Source of the DNA: an uncultured Collinsella sp.
Lineage (GTDB): Bacteria; Actinomycetota; Coriobacteriia; Coriobacteriales; Coriobacteriaceae
DNA: 49,501 nucleotides
Assembly: GCA_900542305.1 (NCBI GenBank)
Contig: UQMU01000013.1
Span: 1-49,501 of the forward strand
Reading direction: 5' to 3'
The position numbers and the translations under genes were made by a program. Below the pieces are notes generated by a model, which did no database searches, was not told the DNA's origin, and saw nothing but the letters and a program-made list of their open reading frames with translations. This document shows, piece by piece, positions 1-8,281 of this stretch. The number at the start of each line of letters is the position of its first letter. Within the stretch, counting starts at the first letter, position 1.

Positions 1-363
1 TCGCACGGAGAGCACATTAAGTGCTCTCCGGCTCGTGCGGAACTCGCGATCGACCAAACCCCGCGTCCCATCCCGGCGAGCCTCCGACTAGCAACAACAA
101 TCAAAAACGCAACAAGGGGCTCCCCCGTTCTTTAACGGGGGAGCCCCTTGCCATGTCTAAGTATTCAGCCCACCCGGCTCTCCAGATCAAAAAGCGAACG
201 AGCAAAGCGACGTTCGCAAGCAGCGTTACCCAAGGACCTGGGCGGGCGTATGGGGCAACATCGATCGCGAGTTCCGCACGCAAAGGAGAGCACTTAATGT
301 GCTCTCCGTCTTGCGCAGGACTGCCCGAGCAGGCGATGTTGCCCCATACGCCCGCCCAGGTCC
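1..363. repeat. Nest of inverted repeats at the left edge
   Basis: No gene is visible in this stretch. It holds stacked inverted repeats. A hairpin with 9-bp arms (GGAGAGCAC/GTGCTCTCC) lies at 7-29, and its inverted copy lies at 285-307. Positions 34-53 are the exact reverse complement of 261-280 (20 bp). Positions 234-263 are the exact reverse complement of 334-363 (30 bp), and this outer pair brackets the 285-307 hairpin almost centrally. A smaller GCGAACG/CGTTCGC pair is at 194-217. The block ends 8 bp before the pcrA stop codon, so it is 3' to that gene; its role (terminator, mRNA end protection or mobile repeat) is not shown. Confidence 0.8.
114..149. terminator. Strong symmetric hairpin, probable terminator
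   Basis: A perfect 16-bp stem (AAGGGGCTCCCCCGTT and its complement) closes a CTTT loop. The A-run on one side and TT on the other could serve either strand. It may terminate a gene left of the window or pcrA read-through. Confidence 0.6.
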
Positions 364-370
364 GCCGAGA

Positions 371-3271
371 CTACGACAGCTTGACGATCGGTGCAAAACC
401 TTTCATTAGCTTTTTGGTCTGGCCGGTCTTTTCGAATTGAACCTCGATCATGTCTCCGGCGACCGAGATCACGGTACCCGTGCCAAAGGTCTTATGGCTC
501 ACGGTATCGCCCGCGGCAAAGTCCTGCGATGCGCTGGCGCGATCGACCTTGCGCTCCACCGTCGGGGACACCTTGGACGACGGCTTTTTGGCTCGCGGCG
601 CGCCCGAGCCAAAGGTCGAGGCAACACGGCCGGCGTCGGGCGAGACCCCACGATGGCGCTCGGTCCCGTAGCTGCTGCCGCCAAAGAAATCGTCAAAGCT
701 CGATCCACCGCGCGAACCGGAACCGCCGGTCGAGCGCGTATGCGAGCCAAACACCTTGCCGCCATACATATCCGAACCCATGCCCGAGCCAAAGGTGCCG
801 TGACGGTCGCCGCGCTTCTCCCAGCCCGTGCCTTCAAAACCGGCAGAACCGATACCGCTAAACTCGATATCCTCAAACGGAATCTCATTGAGAAAGCGCG
901 AGCGTGGGTTGGCAGAGGTCGAGCCGTAGGTGCGACGCGTGGCCGCATAGGTCAGGAACAGGCGCTTGCGGGCGCGCGTGATGGCAACGTAGGCCAGGCG
1001 ACGCTCCTCCTCGAGCTTGCCCGGGTCATCGCTGCCGCCAAAGTCGTGCACGTGCGGGAAGATGCCCTCCTCCATGCCGGCTACGAACACCGCCGGGAAC
1101 TCCAGGCCCTTGGCGGAGTGGATGGTCATCATGGTGATGGCATGCGTCTCGCCGGCCAGAGAATCCAAGTCGGAGCGCAGGGCCAGCCACTCCATGAGTG
1201 CCGGCAGCGCCTTACAGGTGAGCGGACCGTAGGTGCGCTCAATCTCGTCGGCATGCACGGCGCCCGCCGGTAGCTCAGTCGGCGCGGCATACGCGTTGCC
1301 CGCGATGGCGGCGGCCAGGGCATCCTGCGGAGAAAGCGCCGGGGCCGCCAGGCTATCGAGCGGATTGGAACCCGCGGCATCACGCGCGCCAACGAGCGCC
1401 TCAAACGAGGATGCCGGGGCAGACGGCCCCGGCTCGGGCGCAGGCGCGCTCACCACAACGGGCTCGGGCTCAGCGCCGGCCGGCACATCGGCAACGCCAG
1501 CCGCGCGCAGCTCTTCCAAACTCTCGAGCGTACCCTCGATATCCTCGTGCGTCTCTTCAAATTCGGCGGCGACGCCCAGGAATTCCTGGATGTTCTCGGC
1601 GCGGCTCTCGGACTCCATGGTGCCCTCGGCGCGGAATGCCTGCAGCAGGCCCGTCTTGTCGACAATCATCTCGACGACGTCCTTGAGCTCGCCATCCATG
1701 CGACGGCCCTCGCGCACCAGCGACACAAAGCTCGACAGGCCATTGCGCACCTTGGCGCTAAACATGCCGGTTTCGGCGCACGCGATCTCACAAGCCTGGA
1801 AGAACGAGCAACGGTTGTCGCGCGCCAGCTGTTCGATCTTTTGGATCGAGGTGGAGCCGATACCGCGGCGTGGCGTGTTGATGACGCGCTTGACGCTCAT
1901 CTCGTCTGCCGGGTTCACGATCATCTTGAGATAAGCCATGACGTCGCGGATCTCGGCACGGTCGAAGAATCGCGTGCCGCCCACGATCTTGTAGGGCACG
2001 CCCGCGCGCAGGAACATATCTTCGAGGATACGCGACTGGGCGTTGGTGCGGTAGAACACGGCGATGTCGTCGTAACTCGTGCCCTTGGAGTGCAGCTTCT
2101 CGATCTCGCCGGCAATCCAGCGGCCCTCGTCGCGCTCATCGCTTGCCTGGAAGGCCTGGATCTTCTCGCCATCGCCCTCGGCCGTAAACAGGCGCTTGTC
2201 CTTGCGCTGCGAGTTGTGGCGCACCACGGCGTTGGCGGCGCTCAGGATATGGCCCGTGGAGCGGTAGTTCTGCTCCAGCTTAACGGTCTTGCAGTTTTTA
2301 AAGTCCTGCTCAAAGTCCAGGATGTTGGTGATGTCGGCGCCACGCCAGCTATAAATGGACTGGTCATCGTCGCCCACGACCATGAGGTTTTGGTACTTGG
2401 CGGCCAGCAGGTTGGCGATCTCGTACTGGACGTGGTTGGTGTCCTGATACTCGTCGACGCTAATGTAGCGGAAGCGCTCCTGGTACTTGTCGAGCACCTC
2501 GGGGCGGGTGCGCAGCAGCTCGAGCGTGCGCACGAGCAGGTCGTCGAAGTCCATCGCGTTGGCGGCGCGCAGGCGGCGTTCCAGCTCCAAGTAGACCTGC
2601 GCGGCCTTTTTGTCGTTGGGGCTGTCGGCGGATTTGAGCATGTCCTCGGGGCCGATCATGGCGTTTTTGGCCGAACTGATCTTGCTGCGGATCATGTTGA
2701 TGGGGAATTGCTTTTGCTCGATACCGAGCGCCTGCATAATATCGCGCACCATGCGCTTGGAATCGTCGTCATCGTAGATGGTGAACTGACCGGTGTAGCC
2801 CAGCAGGTCAGCGTCCTCGCGCAGCATGCGCACGCACATAGCATGGAAGGTGCACACCCACATGCCGCGGGTACCGCTGGGGATGAGTGCCGCCAGACGC
2901 TCGCGCATCTCGGCCGCGGCCTTGTTGGTAAACGTGATGGCAAGGATCTGCCAGGGCTTAACGCCCAGGTCGCCGAGCATATGTGCGATACGGAAGGTCA
3001 AGACGCGGGTCTTGCCCGAGCCGGCGCCGGCAAGGACCAGCAGCGGGCCCTCGGTGGTCAGGACCGCCTCGCGCTGAGCGGGATTAAGGCTGTCGATGTC
3101 GACGAGCGGCTTGGCGGGCTTGGGCGCCGGCGCGGGAGCGTCGTAGATGTCGAGCGGAACGAGCTCGGGCTCCGGCGCAGCAGGGGCGATGTATGCATCG
3201 AGCGGCACGGGTTCCGGCGCGGGCGGCACAGGTACCGCGACATTCTTTTCCCAGGGCAAGGGCTGGGTCAT
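371..3271 (-). CDS. pcrA: ATP-dependent DNA helicase PcrA/UvrD
   Basis: SF1A 3'-5' DNA helicase for repair and removal of recombination or transcription blocks. Walker A (AGAGSGKT) is at residues 81-88, followed by DEYQDTN, the GDDDQSIYSWRGAD block, QNYRST, TIHSAKGLEF and VAITRARKRL, so all core helicase motifs are present. The last 45 residues form the PcrA-type C-terminal Tudor-like domain. The start is ATG 3271 behind GAGGAG; the longer frame adds 28 residues without support. Oddities are a Pro/Ala-rich N-terminal extension of about 55 residues and an Ala/Pro-rich insert at about residues 592-672, in the region of domain 2B. At 966 aa it is longer than the roughly 740 aa typical of the family. 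Function is very secure. Confidence 0.97.
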   Translation of the reverse strand: MTQPLPWEKNVAVPVPPAPEPVPLDAYIAPAAPEPELVPLDIYDAPAPAPKPAKPLVDIDSLNPAQREAVLTTEGPLLVLAGAGSGKTRVLTFRIAHMLGDLGVKPWQILAITFTNKAAAEMRERLAALIPSGTRGMWVCTFHAMCVRMLREDADLLGYTGQFTIYDDDDSKRMVRDIMQALGIEQKQFPINMIRSKISSAKNAMIGPEDMLKSADSPNDKKAAQVYLELERRLRAANAMDFDDLLVRTLELLRTRPEVLDKYQERFRYISVDEYQDTNHVQYEIANLLAAKYQNLMVVGDDDQSIYSWRGADITNILDFEQDFKNCKTVKLEQNYRSTGHILSAANAVVRHNSQRKDKRLFTAEGDGEKIQAFQASDERDEGRWIAGEIEKLHSKGTSYDDIAVFYRTNAQSRILEDMFLRAGVPYKIVGGTRFFDRAEIRDVMAYLKMIVNPADEMSVKRVINTPRRGIGSTSIQKIEQLARDNRCSFFQACEIACAETGMFSAKVRNGLSSFVSLVREGRRMDGELKDVVEMIVDKTGLLQAFRAEGTMESESRAENIQEFLGVAAEFEETHEDIEGTLESLEELRAAGVADVPAGAEPEPVVVSAPAPEPGPSAPASSFEALVGARDAAGSNPLDSLAAPALSPQDALAAAIAGNAYAAPTELPAGAVHADEIERTYGPLTCKALPALMEWLALRSDLDSLAGETHAITMMTIHSAKGLEFPAVFVAGMEEGIFPHVHDFGGSDDPGKLEEERRLAYVAITRARKRLFLTYAATRRTYGSTSANPRSRFLNEIPFEDIEFSGIGSAGFEGTGWEKRGDRHGTFGSGMGSDMYGGKVFGSHTRSTGGSGSRGGSSFDDFFGGSSYGTERHRGVSPDAGRVASTFGSGAPRAKKPSSKVSPTVERKVDRASASQDFAAGDTVSHKTFGTGTVISVAGDMIEVQFEKTGQTKKLMKGFAPIVKLS

Positions 3272-3517
3272 GGGCGACTCCTCATCTGACGGACGGCGCG
3301 CCTGCGGGCGGCGCCATAGTTTGAGCCGTACCAGTATACCGAGCCGCGCGGACACCGACGCAAATCACACCACGACTCCGTCCGCCACAATCGGGCCCGC
3401 CCAGCGGATTTGGCGCAATGGGGTCAGGTTACTTTGCACCAATCTATTGGCAATCACGAAACCGCCGATGTCATGGCAGCAGCAGCGAGCGGCGGCCGGG
3501 GCGAACAAATTGGCATG

Positions 3518-3559
3518 AAAAGGGGGCGGCATAGACCTTTTGGTCATGCCGCCCTCTTT
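3518..3559 (-). terminator. Intrinsic terminator of uppP
   Basis: Stem GGGCGGCAT/ATGCCGCCC with an inner GACC-TTTT-GGTC hairpin. Read on the minus strand it is followed by a T run. It lies 45 bp past the uppP stop, in the 332-bp gap before pcrA. Nothing else coding is seen in that gap. Confidence 0.8.
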
Positions 3560-3603
3560 GAATGACAAGTTGTCGCTCTGGCCGCCGCGCAGCGTCAACC
3601 AAG

Positions 3604-4584
3604 TTACAGGCCGAGCATAGGCTCCAGAACGAAGAAGTATGCGAGCACTACGACGCCCAGGATGATGCGGTAAACACCGAAGCACTTGAAGTCGTGACGG
3701 CGGACGAAGCCCATGAGCCACTTGATGGCGATGAGCGAAACCACAAAGGCCACAACGCAGCCCACGCCCAAGATAGCGACCTCGTTGGCGCCGAACGTGC
3801 CGCCCTTGATGAAGTATTTGACCAGCTTGAGTGCACTCGCGCCAAACATGACAGGGATGGCCAGGAAGAACGTAAACTTGGACGCCACCGAACGCGTACA
3901 GCCCAAAAGCAGGCCGCCGATGATGGTAGAACCGGAGCGAGACGTACCAGGCACCAGCGAAAGCACCTGGAAGCAGCCGATACCCAGCGCAGTCTTCCAG
4001 CTCAGGTCCTCGAGCGTGGCGATGGAGCCAAAGTCCAGATTCTCGTCATCGTCCTCATCCTCAGCGGTAGCCGCGGCGGGCGCCGCAAAGTGCGCACCGG
4101 CGGGACGTCCACCCGACACCACAGCACGCGAGCCAAACGAACCGGCAACGGCCATTTCCTCGCGCTTGCTCGCGCGCCAGTTCTCGATCACGATAAACAG
4201 CACGCCGTACACAATGAGCGCCAGCGCCACGACGGGAGCATTGTAGAAATGCTCCTCCATCCAGTCGTTAAGCGGCAGACCGATCGCCGCGGCGGGAATG
4301 CAGCCGAGCACAATCTTGCCCCACAGCACCCAGGTGTCGCGACGGCCCTCCTTGCCCTTGCTGGGCGAGAACGGATTGAGCTCATGGAAGAACAGCACAC
4401 AGACGGCCAGAATGGCGCCGAGCTGAATCACGACCAGGAACATATTCCAGAACGTCTCGCTCACGTTCATCTTGACGAACTCGTCCACCAAGATCATGTG
4501 ACCGGTCGACGAAACAGGCAGCCATTCGGTGATGCCCTCGACCAGGCCCATGAAGGCAGATTTTAGAAGCTCGATAATATCCAA
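3604..4584 (-). CDS. uppP: Undecaprenyl-diphosphatase UppP (BacA)
   Basis: Integral membrane phosphatase that recycles undecaprenyl pyrophosphate to the monophosphate carrier for peptidoglycan synthesis and confers bacitracin tolerance. The N-terminus shows the family signature VEGITEWLPVSSTGH, and the second active-site motif VPGTSRSGS is present; the rest is a run of hydrophobic segments. The preferred start is TTG 4584, giving MDIIELLK as in typical BacA, with GAGGGGG just upstream; an in-frame GTG at 4605 adds seven residues. Unusual is a soluble insert at about residues 148-183 between membrane segments, Gly/Ala-rich and then strongly acidic (EDEDDDENLD), which makes it about 50 residues longer than usual. 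Confidence 0.95.
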   Translation of the reverse strand: MDIIELLKSAFMGLVEGITEWLPVSSTGHMILVDEFVKMNVSETFWNMFLVVIQLGAILAVCVLFFHELNPFSPSKGKEGRRDTWVLWGKIVLGCIPAAAIGLPLNDWMEEHFYNAPVVALALIVYGVLFIVIENWRASKREEMAVAGSFGSRAVVSGGRPAGAHFAAPAAATAEDEDDDENLDFGSIATLEDLSWKTALGIGCFQVLSLVPGTSRSGSTIIGGLLLGCTRSVASKFTFFLAIPVMFGASALKLVKYFIKGGTFGANEVAILGVGCVVAFVVSLIAIKWLMGFVRRHDFKCFGVYRIILGVVVLAYFFVLEPMLGL

Positions 4585-4831
4585 AGGGACCCCCTCGTTA
4601 GACACCCGCCGATATTGTTCTGCGGACGGTGCGGGCGATGTCCCATTATCAACCGTTCGGGCGCGTCTACGCCTACCCTTACCAAAAAACTCGCCCGTTC
4701 ACAGAATTGCGAGCGGTCAAACCCAAATCCTTGGGTATAACTGCAACAAGATAAAGTGTCCGGCGGCCAACGCGCCCGCGCCCGCCCGATGCACGAGCCC
4801 CGCGCCCGTGCGATAGACCAAGGAGGAAACC

Positions 4832-5269
4832 ATGAACGAGGGCTACACCAAGGTATTTGTTTCACTCGACGGTACTGAGCAGCAGGATTTTGTGCTCGCA
4901 CGCGCCATCAAGGTCGCCGCGAACAACGGCGCCAAGCTAATCATCGGCCACGTTATCGATTCCACGGCGCTCGAGAGCGCCGGTTCCTATCCGGTCGATC
5001 TGGTCAACGGCCTAGAGGAGGCATTTAAGAACTCCATCGCCAAGCAGCTCGAAGAGGCCAAGGCCAATCCCGATATTCCCGAGGTCGAGGTCATGATTCG
5101 CGCCGGCCGTATTCGCGAGACGCTCAAGGACGAGATGCTCGACGTGGTTAAGCCCGACCTGGTGCTCTGCGGCGCCCGCGGCCTGTCCTCGATCAAGTAT
5201 GCGCTCCTGGGCTCGATTTCGACGTTCCTGCTGCGCAACACCGACTGCGACATCTTGGTCGTAAAGTAG
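4832..5269 (+). CDS. Universal stress protein (UspA family)
   Basis: Single-domain 145-aa Usp. The N-terminal strand YTKVFVSLDGTEQQDFVLARAI and the C-terminal nucleotide-binding pattern, with GARGLSS followed by GSISTFLLRNTDCDILVVK, fit the ATP-binding subgroup (G-2X-G-9X-G-S/T). It is probably a soluble homodimer. An excellent AAGGAGG site sits 7 nt before ATG. It is monocistronic, divergent from uppP, and followed by a long hairpin and a clear terminator. Its ligand and stress trigger cannot be inferred from sequence. Confidence 0.93.
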   Translation: MNEGYTKVFVSLDGTEQQDFVLARAIKVAANNGAKLIIGHVIDSTALESAGSYPVDLVNGLEEAFKNSIAKQLEEAKANPDIPEVEVMIRAGRIRETLKDEMLDVVKPDLVLCGARGLSSIKYALLGSISTFLLRNTDCDILVVK

Positions 5270-5282
5270 CGTTGCTCCCACC

Positions 5283-5376
5283 GGCCGCGAGGCCGGGAGG
5301 GGTTTCCACAGGCACGTCCTCGCCGCTTCGCGGCTGCGGGATGTGCCCTTAGGAAACCCCTCCCGGCCTCGCGGCC
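5283..5376. repeat. Long hairpin with 25-bp perfect arms
   Basis: Positions 5283-5307 are the exact reverse complement of 5352-5376. The 44-bp spacer contains weaker inner pairing (CGCCGCTTCGCGG, and GGCACGTCC against GGGATGTGCC). It lies between usp and its T-rich terminator, so it would be transcribed as a very stable 3' stem. Confidence 0.85.
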
Positions 5377-5419
5377 TTCGCAGCCTTACTTCAGCGAGTT
5401 GTCTGATAGAAAAATGGCG

Positions 5420-5452
5420 TGCCGCCCCGTTTGGGGCGGCACGTTTTGTTTG
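5420..5452 (+). terminator. Intrinsic terminator of the usp gene
   Basis: A perfect 10-bp stem (GTGCCGCCCC/GGGGCGGCAC) with a GTTT loop is followed by GTTTTGTTT. It lies between usp and the convergent hipA end and could only partly serve the minus strand. Confidence 0.85.
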
Positions 5453-5468
5453 GGATGGCACGTTTTTA

Positions 5469-6761
5469 CTATAAGGCGATCCTGCTTAGACGAGCTTGCA
5501 CTTCTGGAATGATCTTCTCGAACATTACCTCCGCTTCGGGAAAACCCTCTTCTTTGAGACCGCGCGCGGCGTCTCTTAGCGCGTCTGGAACCTCATTGCA
5601 GGTATCAGCAATCATTCCGGCGACAATTCCCCCGGGCAAACCCGCCCCAATCATTTGGCTCATCACCGACCCGCGCGTTACTTCGTCAATCTTGCGGCTC
5701 CCACCAAACGAGACGCCCATCTCACGAACGAGACTGGGGTAAACCGTTGTGCACAGCACGTCATAGAGCGGCGCCAACCTCACCTGCTTCCAACTTTCGT
5801 CCCATACGAGCGACCAGTTCTTTAGATGGTTATCACAGTTACCTACGGCATAGTCGAACAGCTGGTTATAGCCGACAAGGAACCTGTCCTCCATTTGATT
5901 CGTCGACGCCCTTCGCACCGCATCGACGATAAGCCCCAGGTAATTGACGCCCGTCGGCTCATATTTAAGCTCACGCGAGACGCCCCTGGCCTGACAAACA
6001 TCTTCCTGATGCAAACGGTATGGAATTGGCAATCCGTCAACCGAGCGTCCGGCATCAGACGTTACTCGGTCAAATCGCTTCACGGCGATAATTGGCTCGG
6101 CATCCTCAACTCGGATAAGAAAACACTCTTCGGCCGATAGGTCCATCAGAGAGGCGGCTCTCACGCACATCGCTTCGCACACTGTCTCGCCCGGGAACGT
6201 TTTCGACCCCGCCTTGAGAATGTGCGTGGATGGAGCCGCTCCATGAGGCAGGTACCATCCACCACATGGGTCATCGCCCGTATGGTAGAGACCGATCTTC
6301 GCCTGAGCACCTGCAAGGGAGATTCGACTCTCTAGCGCTAAATCAAAAGCAACCTCCGCCGGTGCGTATGCCAGCCCGCTTAGCTGTTCCGCACCTATCT
6401 CTTCATAGTCCATTTCGAGGCTGTCGCCCGAAGGCTCTCGCGTCAGAACCAGGGCGCCGACGGGTTCATCGCGGACCAAATCGAGTACCTTGAAGTAATC
6501 TCCGCGTTCCGCTCGCGCCCTTTTCTCAAGGTCCCTGTTGAGCTGCCCCTCCGGAATGATGCCGGAGAAAAAGGAACCCGTTGCATCCGGACTAAATGTC
6601 TCGGCCGTCAACGGCAGCGAGATCGAAATCGGCGCCGCATCACCGCTCTCGAGATATTTGGGGCTATAGGTGAATATCGGAAACCCCGCATTTTCCTCCA
6701 ATATGCCGACCAGCTGGTAAGACCCATTAAACTCACGGTGAACGAACAGCGTGCCATCCAT
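5469..6761 (-). CDS. hipA: HipA-type Ser/Thr kinase toxin
   Basis: Type II toxin with a protein-kinase-like fold. Known HipA toxins phosphorylate aminoacyl-tRNA synthetases and induce dormancy. Visible landmarks are the HipA N-terminal subdomain (about 1-105), the Gly-rich loop SLAGAQAK (148-155), the HILK lysine (183), VKRFDR (227-232), HQED (251-254), the catalytic loop GNCDNHLKN (308-316) and the metal-binding PLYDVL (D334). All key residues look intact and the length of 430 aa is normal. ATG overlaps the hipB stop by one base (TAATG), indicating translational coupling. The specific target is unknown. Confidence 0.93.
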   Translation of the reverse strand: MDGTLFVHREFNGSYQLVGILEENAGFPIFTYSPKYLESGDAAPISISLPLTAETFSPDATGSFFSGIIPEGQLNRDLEKRARAERGDYFKVLDLVRDEPVGALVLTREPSGDSLEMDYEEIGAEQLSGLAYAPAEVAFDLALESRISLAGAQAKIGLYHTGDDPCGGWYLPHGAAPSTHILKAGSKTFPGETVCEAMCVRAASLMDLSAEECFLIRVEDAEPIIAVKRFDRVTSDAGRSVDGLPIPYRLHQEDVCQARGVSRELKYEPTGVNYLGLIVDAVRRASTNQMEDRFLVGYNQLFDYAVGNCDNHLKNWSLVWDESWKQVRLAPLYDVLCTTVYPSLVREMGVSFGGSRKIDEVTRGSVMSQMIGAGLPGGIVAGMIADTCNEVPDALRDAARGLKEEGFPEAEVMFEKIIPEVQARLSRIAL

Positions 6762-7051
6762 TACTTCCCCCTCACCTTCAGAATAAAATCAATATCCACG
6801 ATGGAGGCGTAATCGAAAATGACACCAATTTCGACCGTTGTCCGCCCCCGTTCGATATCACCAATCACACGAAGGCTGCGACCCGTCATAGTCGCGACGT
6901 CACGTTGAGTCAAGCCGAGCTCACGCCTTCTGAGCCTAAGGGCCTTCCCTATCTCAGAGGGATCGAAAACCGTGCGCTCCGAGAAAGCGGCTTCCGACGG
7001 TTTGAGCTTGACGCGCCCATCCAGCTTTTTAATCGTTGTCACCGTTCTCAT
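6761..7051 (-). CDS. hipB: HipB-type HTH antitoxin
   Basis: Cro/CI-family helix-turn-helix protein of 96 aa, which neutralises HipA and represses the operon. The HTH spans about residues 32-80 (IGKALRLRRRELGLTQRDVA, then GRSLRVIGDIERGRTT), with a short beta-strand tail ending KVRGK. The start is ATG 7051 behind GGAGG; an upstream in-frame methionine at 7111 would run through the promoter and operators. The 35-residue extension before the HTH (RTVTTIKKLDGRVKLKPSEA) is longer than in E. coli HipB. Confidence 0.92.
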   Translation of the reverse strand: MRTVTTIKKLDGRVKLKPSEAAFSERTVFDPSEIGKALRLRRRELGLTQRDVATMTGRSLRVIGDIERGRTTVEIGVIFDYASIVDIDFILKVRGK

Positions 7052-7062
7052 AACGCCTCCAG

Positions 7063-7164
7063 CTATATTCCTGCCCGTGAACATAGTATAAAACTGTAGC
7101 ACTATGTTCATGTACGGGAATATAGTGTTGACTACATTAGCAATGTTCCCGTTCGGGAATATAG
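7063..7164 (-). promoter_or_regulatory. hipBA promoter and operator cluster
   Basis: Three copies of a CGGGAATATAG half-site: inverted at 7063-7077, direct at 7114-7125 and direct at 7153-7164. The first two form a 25-bp-arm inverted repeat (7063-7087 against 7101-7125) with few mismatches; the third carries its own TTCCCG/CGGGAA palindrome. A TATACT -10 (minus strand, 7085-7090) lies between the arms, as expected for autorepression by HipB. The -35 is not clear. Confidence 0.75.
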
Positions 7165-7228
7165 CTGCCGAAAAGCCTGATTTCTTCTTAAATGGGAAGA
7201 TCCTGAACGTCTACGCTATACGGGCTGA

Positions 7229-8272
7229 CTACTCAAAGTATTGGAACTTGTTGGTTGAGAAGGCAAACGTGACAACAAAGCCTTCGCCGGAATCGGATGC
7301 CGCGGTGACGTCGATGCCCATCTTGGAGCACAGGCGTGCCACCAGATAGAGGCCGATGCCCGTTGCGCGCTTGGTGGTGCGGCCGTTGTCGCCGGTAAAG
7401 CCCTTCTCGAACACGCGTGGCAGGTCTGCCGCACTCACGCCGCAGCCGTTATCGGCAACAGTGAGCTCAATGCGCTCACTCGCCAGGCCCTCGTCCAGCA
7501 ACGCGCCCGAAAACACGATCTTTGCGCCGTCCTCGCGCGCATATTTAATGCTGTTCTGAATGAGCTGGCCCAGAATAAACTCGAGCCACTTCTCGTCGGT
7601 AAAGACCTCAAAGTCGAGGTTCTCGCACACCGGGGCCACGTGCGCCGCGATGAGCTCGCGCGCGTTGGCCTTAATCGCGCCCGTCACCAAGGTCTTGAGA
7701 TCCCAGCGGCGAATCAGGTAGTCGCGCTCCACGACTTCCGAACGCGCGTAGTACAGCGCCTGGTCGATATAGCGCTCCACGCGAGCCAACTCACGGCCCA
7801 GGTCATCCACACGAGACAGGTCGTCTTCGCTGCCATCCAGGTTTTCCAAAATTAGATGAGCCGCCGCCAGGGGCAGTTTGGCCTCGTGGACCCAGCTCTC
7901 GATATAGTCGCGATAGTCATCGGTCTGACGCCGGCCTTCGGCAACCTCGTCGCAAGCGGCTTTGCCCACCCGGCGCAAGACCTCGTACTCGAGCTCGCCC
8001 TCGGCATAGGTCGGGCATTGCACCATCTCCTGCACCCATGCGGGGCTCTCGAGCTCCTCGGCCGCGCGCTCCAGCTGACGCAGAAAACGGCGGCGACGCG
8101 CGTACTCGACCACGATGCCGAGCATACCAAAGATAAAGGACACGCCGACCGCCACGACCACGATAGAGACGGGTGCACCGGCAACCGTCAGCACAAAGCA
8201 GCTCAGCAGCACACCGCACGTCCACACGGCGACGGGAAGCAGCGCATCTTTAAAGAACTTGCCAAACGACAT
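7229..8272 (-). CDS. Sensor histidine kinase, BceS-like (intramembrane-sensing)
   Basis: Membrane kinase of 347 aa. Two closely spaced N-terminal membrane segments (about 12-32 and 36-56) with almost no outer loop are typical of the intramembrane-sensing BceS/GraS class. The H-box SWVHEAKLPL gives phospho-acceptor H129. The N-box QLIQNSIKYA, G1 DNGCGV and G2 GIGLYL are all intact, so it should be active. It starts 9 nt after the response-regulator stop and is its evident partner. Relatives usually work with an ABC transporter that detects cell-wall antibiotics; none is adjacent here. Confidence 0.93.
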   Translation of the reverse strand: MSFGKFFKDALLPVAVWTCGVLLSCFVLTVAGAPVSIVVVAVGVSFIFGMLGIVVEYARRRRFLRQLERAAEELESPAWVQEMVQCPTYAEGELEYEVLRRVGKAACDEVAEGRRQTDDYRDYIESWVHEAKLPLAAAHLILENLDGSEDDLSRVDDLGRELARVERYIDQALYYARSEVVERDYLIRRWDLKTLVTGAIKANARELIAAHVAPVCENLDFEVFTDEKWLEFILGQLIQNSIKYAREDGAKIVFSGALLDEGLASERIELTVADNGCGVSAADLPRVFEKGFTGDNGRTTKRATGIGLYLVARLCSKMGIDVTAASDSGEGFVVTFAFSTNKFQYFE

Positions 8273-8281
8273 AGCCGGCCC

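Noticed and set aside
1547..3289. 580-aa plus-strand frame across pcrA
   Set aside because: Reverse-complement shadow of pcrA; the minus-strand protein has all helicase motifs.
4700..4831. usp promoter near TTGGGT and TATAAC
   Set aside because: The hexamers do not sit at a 16-18 bp spacing, so no promoter is called.
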